Shown here: in pieces, positions 16,845-25,374 of the stretch
How the letters are laid out: each line of letters starts with the position of its first letter
How positions within the stretch are numbered: the first letter of the stretch is position 1
DNA from: Caldilineaceae bacterium
GTDB lineage: Bacteria > Chloroflexota > Anaerolineae > Caldilineales > Caldilineaceae
Assembly: GCA_022842065.1 (NCBI GenBank)
Contig: JALHQH010000001.1
Location: forward strand, 1 to 64,000
DNA length: 64,000 nt
Direction: 5' to 3'
Program-made: the position numbers and the translations under genes
Notes under the pieces: model-generated
The model's database searches: none
The model's input: only the letters and a program-made list of their open reading frames with translations
What the model was told of the DNA's origin: nothing

Positions 16845-19800
16845 ATGAAAAGTTATCTTTTCTATAATCGTCTGCAATGCTCTTCTATAACAGTGATGTT
16901 GGCGCTACTTCTATTGCTGGCGCGATTTGCTACAGCAAGCGCCTCCCCTCGGGAACAAACACAAGCTTTACCTACGACTCAGTCCACCGCGCCGATAGAA
17001 GCAAAATCTACCAAAGTAGCGGCATTGACCGAGGCAAAATTTCTGCTGGGTGAAGGTGATCGCGCGGCCAGCAAGGCAGCAGCGCGTGAAAAGTGGCTGG
17101 CGGCGGCCGCTGCCTTCGTTCGCGCTGGTGATCAACTTGGCGTAGCCGACGCCTATTTACGGTTGGCCGATTCCTATCAGATTGAAGCGGTCTTTAGCCG
17201 ACAAAAGATGCAACTTGCCGTCGGGTATTATCTAAAAGCGCTCACCGCCGGTGCTGATGTTTATGAGAGCCTAATCAAGGAGGAATTGACCTTTGACAAT
17301 GCAACGTTGACTGAAGCGGAAACACTTTACACCCAGGGGCAGGCCGCGTATGATGCAGGCAACTGTCAACAGGCAATTTCACTGATGGACCAAGCACGCC
17401 GACTTTATCGCCGCGCCGATCTCGGCAGTGGCGAAGTGCGTGCGCTGACGATCAAAGCGATCTGTCAGATGGAAGCAGAAAATTATTTCGGCAGCCTTAC
17501 CACACTTCTTGAAGGGTTGTTGATCGCACAAAGCCTGCCACTAGGTGATCAGACGACCGAGCGCTATCTGGAAGGGCAGGAAGAATATAAACGGGGCAAT
17601 TTTACGGTGGCGGAAGCGATCTATCAAGAAGTGTTGGCTACCTATAAGGCGAACAACGACCAGGGAAGCATCGCCGAAGTTACGTTGGATCTAGGTACCG
17701 TTTACGCACAGATGGGTAACTATGCAAAAGCAGAAGAATGGTTTGAGGCCGCTTTGCCCTTATTTGTTGCGCTTGACAACGACTACGATCAATACAATGA
17801 GGCCGCAACACGCCACAATCTTGCCAATTTGGCGATCATTGATGGGCGTTATGCAGATGCGGTAACCGGGTTGAACACGGCCCTCACCCTTTGGCAAAGC
17901 ATCGGTGATCCGGTCAACGAGGTGGCGTCGCTGAGTAGCCTCGGTTTGGCCTTGCGCGGCCGCAATGAGTTTGAGAACGCGCTGGCTGTGCTCGAAGCGG
18001 CGTGGGCGCAACAACAGCAACTTTCGCCGGATGTCGCCATCGAAGGCGACATCCGCAACAACATTGGCGTCGTCTATCACGCACAGGGGAAATTTTCGTC
18101 GGCATTGGCGGAATTTGAGCAGGCCCAACAAATTCGTGAAGATTTGACAGAACCGCAACGCAGTCAAAAGTTATTTGAAAGTCAGAATAACATTGCGGCG
18201 GTCTATGCGGATCTGAGCCGCTTCGATGACGCACTGCGCATCTACGCGAAGTTGCTTGCTCAGTTACCGGCCACTGCACCAGCCACGCTCACTGCGCCCT
18301 TGCACGCAAATATGGCGGCGATCTACGTGGCCCAAGGCGACTATCAGCGGGGCATCGCTACCTACGTGGACGTGCTACCGACACTGGATGAGCAACAGAT
18401 GACACCCGCACAAACCTCAGCCCTACAAAATCTCGGCGCAGCCTACCTGCGTACCGGGAAGTTGGCGGAGGGGGAGCGTTACTTGGTGCAGGCACAAACA
18501 ATTTTCAGTACCACCGGTGATTTGGCCGCAGTCGCCGCCATTGATAATAATCTGGGCCTAGCTTACGCCCAAACCGGGCACTATGTGGAAGCCACTAATT
18601 ATTTCACAAAAGCACTGACGGTCTGGCAAGCACAGGACAATCAATCCGCCACGGCGAAGACGTTGGCCAATCTGGCCCTGGTTGCGGCCGCCCAAGACGA
18701 TTTGCCCGCAGCAATCGCCTATGGGGAAGAGGCACTCACGCTGAGTGAACAGACCCCTGTTCCGGCAGATCAAGCGCGCATAGCCATCATTCTCAGCATC
18801 CTCAGCTTGAAAGGAGAAGCGTTTAACGAGGCAATTGGGTATGGTGAACAGGCAATTGCCTTATCGCAGCAAATTGCCGATCCCGTCGCCGAGTTAGGTG
18901 GTTATCTGATCCTGGCGGCAGCCCATTATCTCACCGACGATTTCGTTGCTGCGGATGAAGCGATCCGTGTGGCGATTGAGCGCCTGGAAGCGCTCCAGGG
19001 CAGACTGACGGTTGCACAGTTAAAAACCGCTTTTCTCGACCAGATCGGTGGCGTGTATGACCTGGCTGTCCTCATCGCCCTGGCCAATCAAGAGCCTGAA
19101 CAGGCCTTTTTCTATGCGGAACAGGCGCGGGCGCGGGCCTTTCTGGATCAGCTTGTGAATGTTCACATTGACTTTCGACAAGGTACCGAAACAGCCCAAC
19201 TCCAGCGTGAACAAACACTGCGGCAGCAAATGGTCGATCTGCAAAACAAGATCAATGTAGAAGAAGAACTTGTTGACCAACAACAACGTGAACACATTGA
19301 TGCATGGAAAGCAGAGTTGGAGGCGACACGCCGGCAACATGCGCAACTCTTGCTAGAGTTGCAGGTGTCCAACCCGGCCTATGTCGATCTCATGAACGGC
19401 AAGGTTTTGTCGTTGGCCGACATCCAGCGACAGATTGTTGACGAACAGAGCACGCTGATTGTCTACTTTTTGCCCGATGTTACCTTCATTAGCAAGCCAT
19501 TGGCCTGGGTGATTGCGCAGAACAGAGCAGAACTTGTTCCCCTCGAAGTTAATACGGTCGATATTGAGTCGCAAACGCGCTATCTACGCAATCTGCTTGT
19601 ACCAAACGCTGACGGTGCTCCGCTGGAAATTGGTGAGACTACAACGGCAACAACAGCATTATACCGTAACCTATTTGCGCCACTCGTTCCATCCATCCAG
19701 CAGCGCAACATCATTATTGCTCCCCACGCAGCACTCCATTATCTACCCTTTGCCGCTCTGCAAAACCCCGAAACCGGGCAGTATTTGCTTGAAGAGTACA

Positions 19801-20468
19801 CGATCACCTACACACCTAGCGCCAGTGCACTACAATACATCCGGAAGACCGACAATTGGAATGAGGAGCAATTGCTAGCGTTGGGGAATCCCGACGGCTC
19901 ATTACCCTTTGCAGAAAGCGAAGCCGAACAAGTAGCGGCGCTCTATGCAAGTAAGCCGCTGCTCGGTCAAGCGGCAACCGAAAGTCGTTTTTTGACACAA
20001 GCCCCGAAAGCGGATCTTCTTCATCTAGCAGCACATGGGGTTTATGATTCGTTAAACCCATTCTATACACGCATCGAACTGGCGCCCGACGCGGCGAACG
20101 ATGGTCATGTGGAAGTACATGAACTATTTGGTTTGGATCTTAGCCGTACCAATCTGGTAGTGCTTTCCGCCTGCGAAACGGCACTAGGTGAACAGAGTCG
20201 CGGCGATGAGTTAGTGGGGCTAACTCGCGCCTTTTTCCAAGCCGGTGCGCCGGCGGTTGTGACTTCCCTGTGGAACGTAGATGATGCGTCAACCGAGACG
20301 TTGATGGTGCAGTTTTATCAGCAGATGCAAACCGGCATGACACCGGCAGATGCACTCCGTACAGCACAATTAGCCGTGTTAGCGCAAGAGCAGTGGCAGT
20401 CACCCTATTACTGGGCAGCATTTCTATTGAATGGAGACGATCAGGGTGGGGGAACGAACAACGACTAA
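16845..20468 (+). CDS. Secreted TPR-CHAT protease-like protein 1
   Basis: 1207 residues. A signal peptide (about 1-33) is followed by about 15 TPR units (about 60-720), a coiled segment (about 770-830) and a C-terminal CHAT domain (about 880-1200). CHAT belongs to the caspase-like clan CD; both catalytic residues are present: His in LAAHGVYDS (about 1063) and Cys in LSACETALG (about 1109), with the usual GLTRAFFQAGAPAVVTSLW and SPYYWAAFLLNGD ends. It should be an extracytoplasmic protease or protein-binding scaffold; known cytoplasmic TPR-CHAT proteases include the one in type III-E CRISPR systems, but the signal peptide sets this one apart. The next gene starts inside its last 38 bases, so the two are translationally coupled. 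The 249-base upstream gap has no clear promoter. Confidence 0.88.
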   Translation: MKSYLFYNRLQCSSITVMLALLLLLARFATASASPREQTQALPTTQSTAPIEAKSTKVAALTEAKFLLGEGDRAASKAAAREKWLAAAAAFVRAGDQLGVADAYLRLADSYQIEAVFSRQKMQLAVGYYLKALTAGADVYESLIKEELTFDNATLTEAETLYTQGQAAYDAGNCQQAISLMDQARRLYRRADLGSGEVRALTIKAICQMEAENYFGSLTTLLEGLLIAQSLPLGDQTTERYLEGQEEYKRGNFTVAEAIYQEVLATYKANNDQGSIAEVTLDLGTVYAQMGNYAKAEEWFEAALPLFVALDNDYDQYNEAATRHNLANLAIIDGRYADAVTGLNTALTLWQSIGDPVNEVASLSSLGLALRGRNEFENALAVLEAAWAQQQQLSPDVAIEGDIRNNIGVVYHAQGKFSSALAEFEQAQQIREDLTEPQRSQKLFESQNNIAAVYADLSRFDDALRIYAKLLAQLPATAPATLTAPLHANMAAIYVAQGDYQRGIATYVDVLPTLDEQQMTPAQTSALQNLGAAYLRTGKLAEGERYLVQAQTIFSTTGDLAAVAAIDNNLGLAYAQTGHYVEATNYFTKALTVWQAQDNQSATAKTLANLALVAAAQDDLPAAIAYGEEALTLSEQTPVPADQARIAIILSILSLKGEAFNEAIGYGEQAIALSQQIADPVAELGGYLILAAAHYLTDDFVAADEAIRVAIERLEALQGRLTVAQLKTAFLDQIGGVYDLAVLIALANQEPEQAFFYAEQARARAFLDQLVNVHIDFRQGTETAQLQREQTLRQQMVDLQNKINVEEELVDQQQREHIDAWKAELEATRRQHAQLLLELQVSNPAYVDLMNGKVLSLADIQRQIVDEQSTLIVYFLPDVTFISKPLAWVIAQNRAELVPLEVNTVDIESQTRYLRNLLVPNADGAPLEIGETTTATTALYRNLFAPLVPSIQQRNIIIAPHAALHYLPFAALQNPETGQYLLEEYTITYTPSASALQYIRKTDNWNEEQLLALGNPDGSLPFAESEAEQVAALYASKPLLGQAATESRFLTQAPKADLLHLAAHGVYDSLNPFYTRIELAPDAANDGHVEVHELFGLDLSRTNLVVLSACETALGEQSRGDELVGLTRAFFQAGAPAVVTSLWNVDDASTETLMVQFYQQMQTGMTPADALRTAQLAVLAQEQWQSPYYWAAFLLNGDDQGGGTNND

Positions 20469-21948
20469 GCACCACAAGCAGCAAACCGAAGAGCCCCAAG
20501 GCACGCAGTGGCATCCGCGTGGGCGTTTGTCGCTTGGCATCATTGGTCTGGCGATTGCCCTATTGATTGGGGCAATTGTTTTACTTCTATCTGATTCGCC
20601 GGCGTTGGCAACCAGCGTGAGTGTAATCGCCACTGTGGTACCAGTCTTGCTGGAGATGTTAGGGCTGAACCAGCCGCTCATTCCATTAAGCCATCGTATT
20701 GGAAAGAGCCAAATGAGCCAAATCTCAGCCATTATGCTGCTAGCCCTCAGCATTGGACTATGGGCAGTTCCAGTACGCCGATACCTCAATCAGCCAGACT
20801 GCGGCATCCTCGGTTGCAAACCGCCGACGGTGGCGCTGCGGATTGCCTTTGGTGAATGGGAAACAGTCCAAAGTGATGCGCTGCCGGTGGACGAAGTACT
20901 GCTGACCAATATCCAGACTGTCCTCAAGCAGAAATTGGGCTGTGTTGACGGGTTGCAAGCCATTGATCCCTTTACCGATGATATCTTACCTGAACTCGAC
21001 CTTTTGATTACCGGCACACTCCAACAACGCCCGGAGTTTGTGTTAACCGCACAGTTGATGAATCCCATCGTGCGGCAATCGCTCCAGCCGGTCGAAGTAC
21101 GGCGTCGCTTAGCAGAGGGCGGAGTACAGAATGAATTGACTATACTTGCACTGCAAAATGAACTCTTTGACAAAATCTTGCGCGCCATTGATCGGCACCT
21201 CGATCCCGCTGCCATCGGGTTTGTCGAACGAATTCCCACCGATAACCCAGACGCCCTCCGCTTGAACAATGCGGCGGTGGAAGCCGCGGCACAAAAGAAC
21301 TATGTAAAAGCAGTCGAACTATTGCAGGAAGCCATAGCACTCGATGCCCAATACGCCGACGCATACAACAATCTGGGCTACGCCCTGCGCCAAAGCGGTG
21401 ATCTCACGGCGGCGATTGCAGCATATAACGACGCCGTTGGCAGCCTCCCCTGCGTTTCCCTCTACCACTACAATTTGGCCTTTGCCTATGAAAAAGATCA
21501 GCAGTATGATAGGGCCATTGCCGCCTACAAAGCCGCGCTGGCCCGCAACCCAGCTTACACGAAAGCGTTGAATAACCTGGGCTACGTCTATTTGCAGCAA
21601 GGAGACTTGACCACATCTGCGCAATATCTCGACCACGGGCTCACCATTGATCCGGATGACGCACCATTGCACAAGAATCGCGGTCGCGTCTATCTTGCGC
21701 AAGGCAATTTCGATGATGCCATTGTGCAGTTGAAACAGGCGACAACTCTTTTCCCCGGCTATGCCGAAGCGTATTTCTTCCTGGCCGAAGCCTATGACCG
21801 GGCGCATCAACCGAAGGAAGCTTGTGCCGCGTTGGAAGCATACGAACCGCTAGCTGCTGCCGATGTTCAGGATGATCCGGATCGCCCGCCGGCCGCAGCC
21901 ATGCGTAGCCGCATGTTGAATTGTGCAACAGGAGTGACATCACCTTGA
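20431..21948 (+). CDS. Membrane TPR protein coupled to the CHAT gene
   Basis: 505 residues. A basic cytoplasmic N-end, transmembrane segments at about 34-54, 62-78 and 97-118, an alpha/beta module (about 135-270; LRIAFGEWETVQ, LLITGTLQQ) and TPRs (about 280-490; ADAYNNLGYALRQSGDLTAA, KALNNLGYVYLQQGDLTTSA). From the alpha/beta module on, it parallels the XRE-TM-TPR protein at 13364, but has no DNA-binding domain. ATG 20431 lies inside the CHAT gene; GTG 20446, with GGAG nearby, is an alternative start. Coupling to the CHAT gene before and the FecR-like lipoprotein after makes these three a likely physical complex at the membrane (inference). Confidence 0.8.
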   Translation: METIRVGERTTTKHHKQQTEEPQGTQWHPRGRLSLGIIGLAIALLIGAIVLLLSDSPALATSVSVIATVVPVLLEMLGLNQPLIPLSHRIGKSQMSQISAIMLLALSIGLWAVPVRRYLNQPDCGILGCKPPTVALRIAFGEWETVQSDALPVDEVLLTNIQTVLKQKLGCVDGLQAIDPFTDDILPELDLLITGTLQQRPEFVLTAQLMNPIVRQSLQPVEVRRRLAEGGVQNELTILALQNELFDKILRAIDRHLDPAAIGFVERIPTDNPDALRLNNAAVEAAAQKNYVKAVELLQEAIALDAQYADAYNNLGYALRQSGDLTAAIAAYNDAVGSLPCVSLYHYNLAFAYEKDQQYDRAIAAYKAALARNPAYTKALNNLGYVYLQQGDLTTSAQYLDHGLTIDPDDAPLHKNRGRVYLAQGNFDDAIVQLKQATTLFPGYAEAYFFLAEAYDRAHQPKEACAALEAYEPLAAADVQDDPDRPPAAAMRSRMLNCATGVTSP

Positions 21949-23192
21949 TCCACAAGCGTATGTGCCCATCTCTTAGTATTCTCCGCCTATTGCTTGGTAA
22001 TTGGCTCTGTGTGCTTATTGTCGGCTGCACGTTGTCCACACCCGTGCCCACCCCAACACCATCCCTGGTCGTCAGCGCCGACGAGGAGATTGCTGTCCTT
22101 ACCCGGGTTGAGGGGCGAGTAACGCGACAGGACATAAACGGCAATGCCGAGTCCGTCCAAGCCTTCACCACCATCGCCGCAGGGGATCGCCTCCAACTGG
22201 CAGAAAATGCCCGCATCACCGTGGTCTGTTTTGCCGACTACTACTTCACAGTCGATGTAGCTGGTGAAGTAGAGATTACTCAGGAACGCTGCGCCGCCGG
22301 CACTGGCCTGCCGGCGAACAGCGCACAGCGGGTCAAACCCGATGCTGGGCGGATTGTGTTGATCGAAGGCAGCCTGGCATTAGAAGAGCAAGCGCGTGAG
22401 CGCGAAAGCGACTATGGCAACATTCCGATTATCCTCAGCCCGCGCAACACGAGTTTGCTTGATTTACAACCAACCATCACCTGGGTGGAAGTGAGCGGCG
22501 CGCTCGAATACCAGTTGAGTCTGAGCGGATTGAGTTCGTTTGATGATGTGATCTTGGCCGCAGAGACAGTCACCTGCGCAGAAGAAAGCCGCAGCGTGCC
22601 CAGCCGCACCTGTTCAACCCCGTGGCCGGCAGTGTGGACTTTGGAATCGGGACAGCGCTACTTTCTGACGGTGAGCGCCCGCACGGGGATTGCGTCGCCG
22701 TTGCGGGAATCGGAGACGAGTGCGTTGCATACCTTACCGACTGAGGAAGCTGAGACCGTGAAGACAGCAGTTGCAGATATTCAGAAGATTACTGTGGATA
22801 AGGTAACAGAAGTTACACTGTTGGCAGGGTTGTATGCCCAACATGAATTATACAATCAGGCTACCGAAGCCTATGAACAGGTGCTAAGTAGTCAACCTGC
22901 GCCTGCTGCTTACGTAACGCTCGGTGATCTTTATCGGATTATCGAACTTTACCGCTATGCGTTCAATGTTTACCAGCAAGCGCTTAACTTACTAGATCAA
23001 GGCGAAGATGAACCAAGTGTGCGAGCTGCAGCAGAATACGGCATAGGGCAGGTTTACTACGCGCGGCAGAACTTTGATGAAGCAGAAAAACACTTTAAAG
23101 CAACCGTAGAAATTTATAAACATGTTACTCCTAGTAACGGGCGGCTAGTTGAATTGGCCGGAACTGCGGTAATCGAAGCGGAAAGCCGCTAA
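21945..23192 (+). CDS. FecR-like lipoprotein with C-terminal TPR, copy 2
   Basis: About 415 residues. Signal peptide with lipobox (LIVGC, Cys28), a Pro/Thr linker, an intact FecR-like domain (TRVEGRVT, FTTIAAGDRLQLAENARITVV), the same central beta domain as copy 1 (RERESDYGNIPIILSPRNT, FLTVSARTGIASPL), and C-terminal TPR-like helices. The start is chosen as TTG 21945: it overlaps the preceding stop as TTGA and has AGGAG about 12 bases upstream; ATG 21960 is an alternative. It lacks the Ala-rich insertion that splits the FecR region of copy 1. Coupled to the TM-TPR gene, repeating the order of the 13364/15153 pair. Confidence 0.8.
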   Translation: MIHKRMCPSLSILRLLLGNWLCVLIVGCTLSTPVPTPTPSLVVSADEEIAVLTRVEGRVTRQDINGNAESVQAFTTIAAGDRLQLAENARITVVCFADYYFTVDVAGEVEITQERCAAGTGLPANSAQRVKPDAGRIVLIEGSLALEEQARERESDYGNIPIILSPRNTSLLDLQPTITWVEVSGALEYQLSLSGLSSFDDVILAAETVTCAEESRSVPSRTCSTPWPAVWTLESGQRYFLTVSARTGIASPLRESETSALHTLPTEEAETVKTAVADIQKITVDKVTEVTLLAGLYAQHELYNQATEAYEQVLSSQPAPAAYVTLGDLYRIIELYRYAFNVYQQALNLLDQGEDEPSVRAAAEYGIGQVYYARQNFDEAEKHFKATVEIYKHVTPSNGRLVELAGTAVIEAESR

Positions 23193-23257
23193 AGAAAGAA
23201 TGATTTGGCTGGGCGGAAGCATTAATAGGTTTGAGCTACATTGCAGAGAGATTGGCT

Positions 23258-24338
23258 ATGCAAGTACGAATGAGACATTTACAAAAAATTTGTATCGCTC
23301 TTGGCGTTGGCCTACTTATAGTTTTTCTTCTGCCATCCACTACGGTAGCCGCACCTTCGATTCAATCCGCACCTTCTGTCCAGTGCGTACAAAGTTTATT
23401 GCTCCTTTTCGAAGGAAAGCTTAGCGAGGCGAAGCCGCAGTTAGGGGAGGCTGTAACTGCATTACGTGCTTTGCCCAATCCAGATCTTAATTCTTTGGGT
23501 ATGTGCGCTCTCTTTTTAGGAATTGTACATCATAGTACCCAGGATTGGGTGGAGGCTCTAGCTGCGTACGACATTGCACTATCTAGCTTTTGAAGAGAAC
23601 AATGACCCGCAGATGGCATGGGCAGCAAACTTTAGCACCAGCACGGTTTATCTCGCTCAGGGGCGCTTTCCCGAAGCATATACGACATTGCAGCAAACCC
23701 TCGCGCTAACCGGCGTCCCGGCTACTGCTGACGAAAGAGGCTGTGAAAATACAAGCATCACGGCCAATATTGTGGAACAACCGTGGATAACGGAAAGTCT
23801 CAAACCGCTGGTCAGAGCCGTCATTTTGAATAATATTGGACTAACCATTGCGGTGCCGCTGAGTCAACAACAAAGTATTGGCGCAACCTATGAAAATGCC
23901 AAAAACTGCTTTGAAGCTGCGTTACAGATTTTGGATCAGCTGAGCGGCCAATCCGTCAATCCCGAAGCTGCCCTCTCCGAACTGCTAATACTGGCAGCGC
24001 TTGGAAGCAGCGAAGAAGCGATTAATCATCTGCTGACTAACATGCTCGTTAACACCGCTGTACCTGAACTGGCTAAAGCATTTGAGCCTATTCTCTTGAG
24101 CAATCTTGGCCAAATCTATGCCTTTAATGGGGATTACAAACAAGCCCAAGCACATCTTGAACAAGCATTACAACAGATCAAGACGAATCAAGCCCAGAAC
24201 AATGCATCTGAGTTACAGACTCTCCTACCACTGATTGAGCCAGTGACAAATCTGCTGAGGTTAGATACTAGTACTGCACTGCATCCAGATTTGATTAACT
24301 CGGTCTCGTTGCAGATAGCCGAAGCTGGGCATAGCTAA
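23258..24338 (+). pseudogene. Frameshifted, CHAT-less copy of a TPR-CHAT N-terminus
   Basis: Two overlapping frames (to stop 23593, then from about 23574 to stop 24338) together match the first ~390 residues of the CHAT protein at 25375-28671: signal peptide, CVQSLLLLFEGKLSEAKPQL versus CGQSLLLLFQGQFTEAQPML, then YLAQGRFPEAYTTLQQ versus YTAQGRFADAYKLLQQ, then PILLSNLGQIY versus PIVLSNLGQVL. The break falls at a TTTT run (agcttttgaag, about 23588); removing one T joins the frames. The joined product would be about 360 residues and stops before any CHAT domain. It is most simply a decayed duplicate, though a slip-controlled or CHAT-less decoy protein cannot be excluded. ATG 23258 is the likeliest start. 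Confidence 0.7.
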
Positions 24339-24341
24339 CCT

Positions 24342-24371
24342 TTGCAGTCGCGGCTTCAAATAAGGTATGAT
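24342..24371 (+). promoter_or_regulatory. Candidate promoter of the PepSY-like/C39-like pair
   Basis: TTGCAG (24342-24347), an 18-base spacer and TATGAT (24366-24371), 34 bases before ATG 24405. It begins right after the stop of the decayed CHAT copy. Confidence 0.45.
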
Positions 24372-24404
24372 AGTGGATAGATAAGTAGCGTATGGAGCAA
24401 TAAC

Positions 24405-24863
24405 ATGACCATTATTCTCGACCAGTATACCATTCCTGATAGAGGTGTGTTCCAAATTCAGGAAACCGTGACCATTAATATATCGGCCACTGAGGCGCAG
24501 CGCAAAGCCAATCACTGGCTCTTTACCCAAGTCAGTTGTATGATGGGGGCAGGGACGCCCACGCTCTTCATTGGCGAACGGACGGTTTGGCGCGTCCCGG
24601 CCATCTTAACCGCGGCCCATATTGGCCAGGTGGGTGTCATTGGCACAATCGAGGTTGACGCGGATAGTGGCGACATGGACGCTACAGAAGCCCATAAACA
24701 TACGATTCTACAAGAAGCCTCTGTCTTAGTCGATAAGTTACCACCCTACCAACCGCGTACCACGATGCCGCTGCAATATTTAGCAAAGGATCGGGAACCG
24801 ACGATCACCCAGCCCGAAGGCAACCCGCGCGCTATCATTGCCGCCGCAAGAAGTCGAGTATAG
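24405..24863 (+). CDS. Conserved-looking protein with PepSY-like pattern
   Basis: 152 residues, no signal peptide or membrane helix. The segment AQRKANHWLFTQVSCMMGAG, then WRVPAILT and VGTIEVDADSGDM, follows the PepSY-like pattern (helix, then a sheet ending in G-x-I-x-VDAxTG). The C-terminal 50 residues are polar. Function unknown. GGAG lies upstream of ATG 24405. The next gene starts 3 bases after its stop and encodes a C39-like papain-fold protein, so they form a two-gene unit; PepSY domains often inhibit or guide proteases, which would fit an inhibitor/protease pair (inference). Confidence 0.6.
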   Translation: MTIILDQYTIPDRGVFQIQETVTINISATEAQRKANHWLFTQVSCMMGAGTPTLFIGERTVWRVPAILTAAHIGQVGVIGTIEVDADSGDMDATEAHKHTILQEASVLVDKLPPYQPRTTMPLQYLAKDREPTITQPEGNPRAIIAAARSRV

Positions 24864-24866
24864 TTG

Positions 24867-25346
24867 ATGCTTTTTCAGCCTCCCTCGCCCTGTCATCTGC
24901 GTGTCGCACACATCCAACAGGTGAATAACGGCGAATGTTTGGCTGCGTGTGCATTGATGGTCTGCACCTATTTGGGCATTCGGGTTGCCTATCGGCAAGT
25001 GGTGCGCGCCCTTGGCATCCGACGTGGCTTGGGTACACCTTTTTCACAAGTACAGAAGCTGCAAACGTTGGGTGTTAGCGTAGCGTACCAGGAATATGGT
25101 ACGCTACAGGAAGTATACGACCTACTTTGTCATGGGTGGCCTTGCATTATTGGTGTGCAAACCAACGAGTTGCCGCACTGGAATAACGTGAATACGCAAC
25201 ACGCTCTTGTATTGGCTGGCATGGATCAGGATTATGTTTATCTCAATGATCCCGAATTCCCTCTTGCGCCCATTCAGACGCCTTTAGGCGATTTTGACTT
25301 GGCTTGGTTGGCCCAGAATGAAGTATATGCTGTGTTAGCGCGCTAA
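24867..25346 (+). CDS. C39-like (papain-fold) cysteine peptidase
   Basis: 159 residues, a single peptidase C39-like domain. The nucleophile region reads NNGECLAACALMVCTYLG (Cys about 24), with Gln19 or Gln18 upstream as possible oxyanion residue. The second half has NTQHALVLAGMD (His about 116) and VYLNDPEF (Asn-Asp) as expected for the His and Asp/Asn of the triad. No transporter domain is attached, so it is not a bacteriocin ABC exporter. No signal peptide is seen. ATG 24867 follows the previous stop by 3 bases. Its last codons and stop form one arm of a 44-base palindrome. It lies between genes for CHAT proteins, so two different cysteine-protease folds share this locus. Confidence 0.7.
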   Translation: MLFQPPSPCHLRVAHIQQVNNGECLAACALMVCTYLGIRVAYRQVVRALGIRRGLGTPFSQVQKLQTLGVSVAYQEYGTLQEVYDLLCHGWPCIIGVQTNELPHWNNVNTQHALVLAGMDQDYVYLNDPEFPLAPIQTPLGDFDLAWLAQNEVYAVLAR

Positions 25347-25362
25347 CACAGCATATACTTCA
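25319..25362. terminator. 44-base perfect palindrome over a stop codon
   Basis: 22-base arms with no spacer (25319-25340, 25341-25362; centre gttagcg/cgctaac). The left arm codes for the last residues of the C39-like protein and the TAA is in the right arm. It separates convergent genes and should end transcription both ways. Confidence 0.7.
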
Positions 25363-25374
25363 GCGGATAACCGG

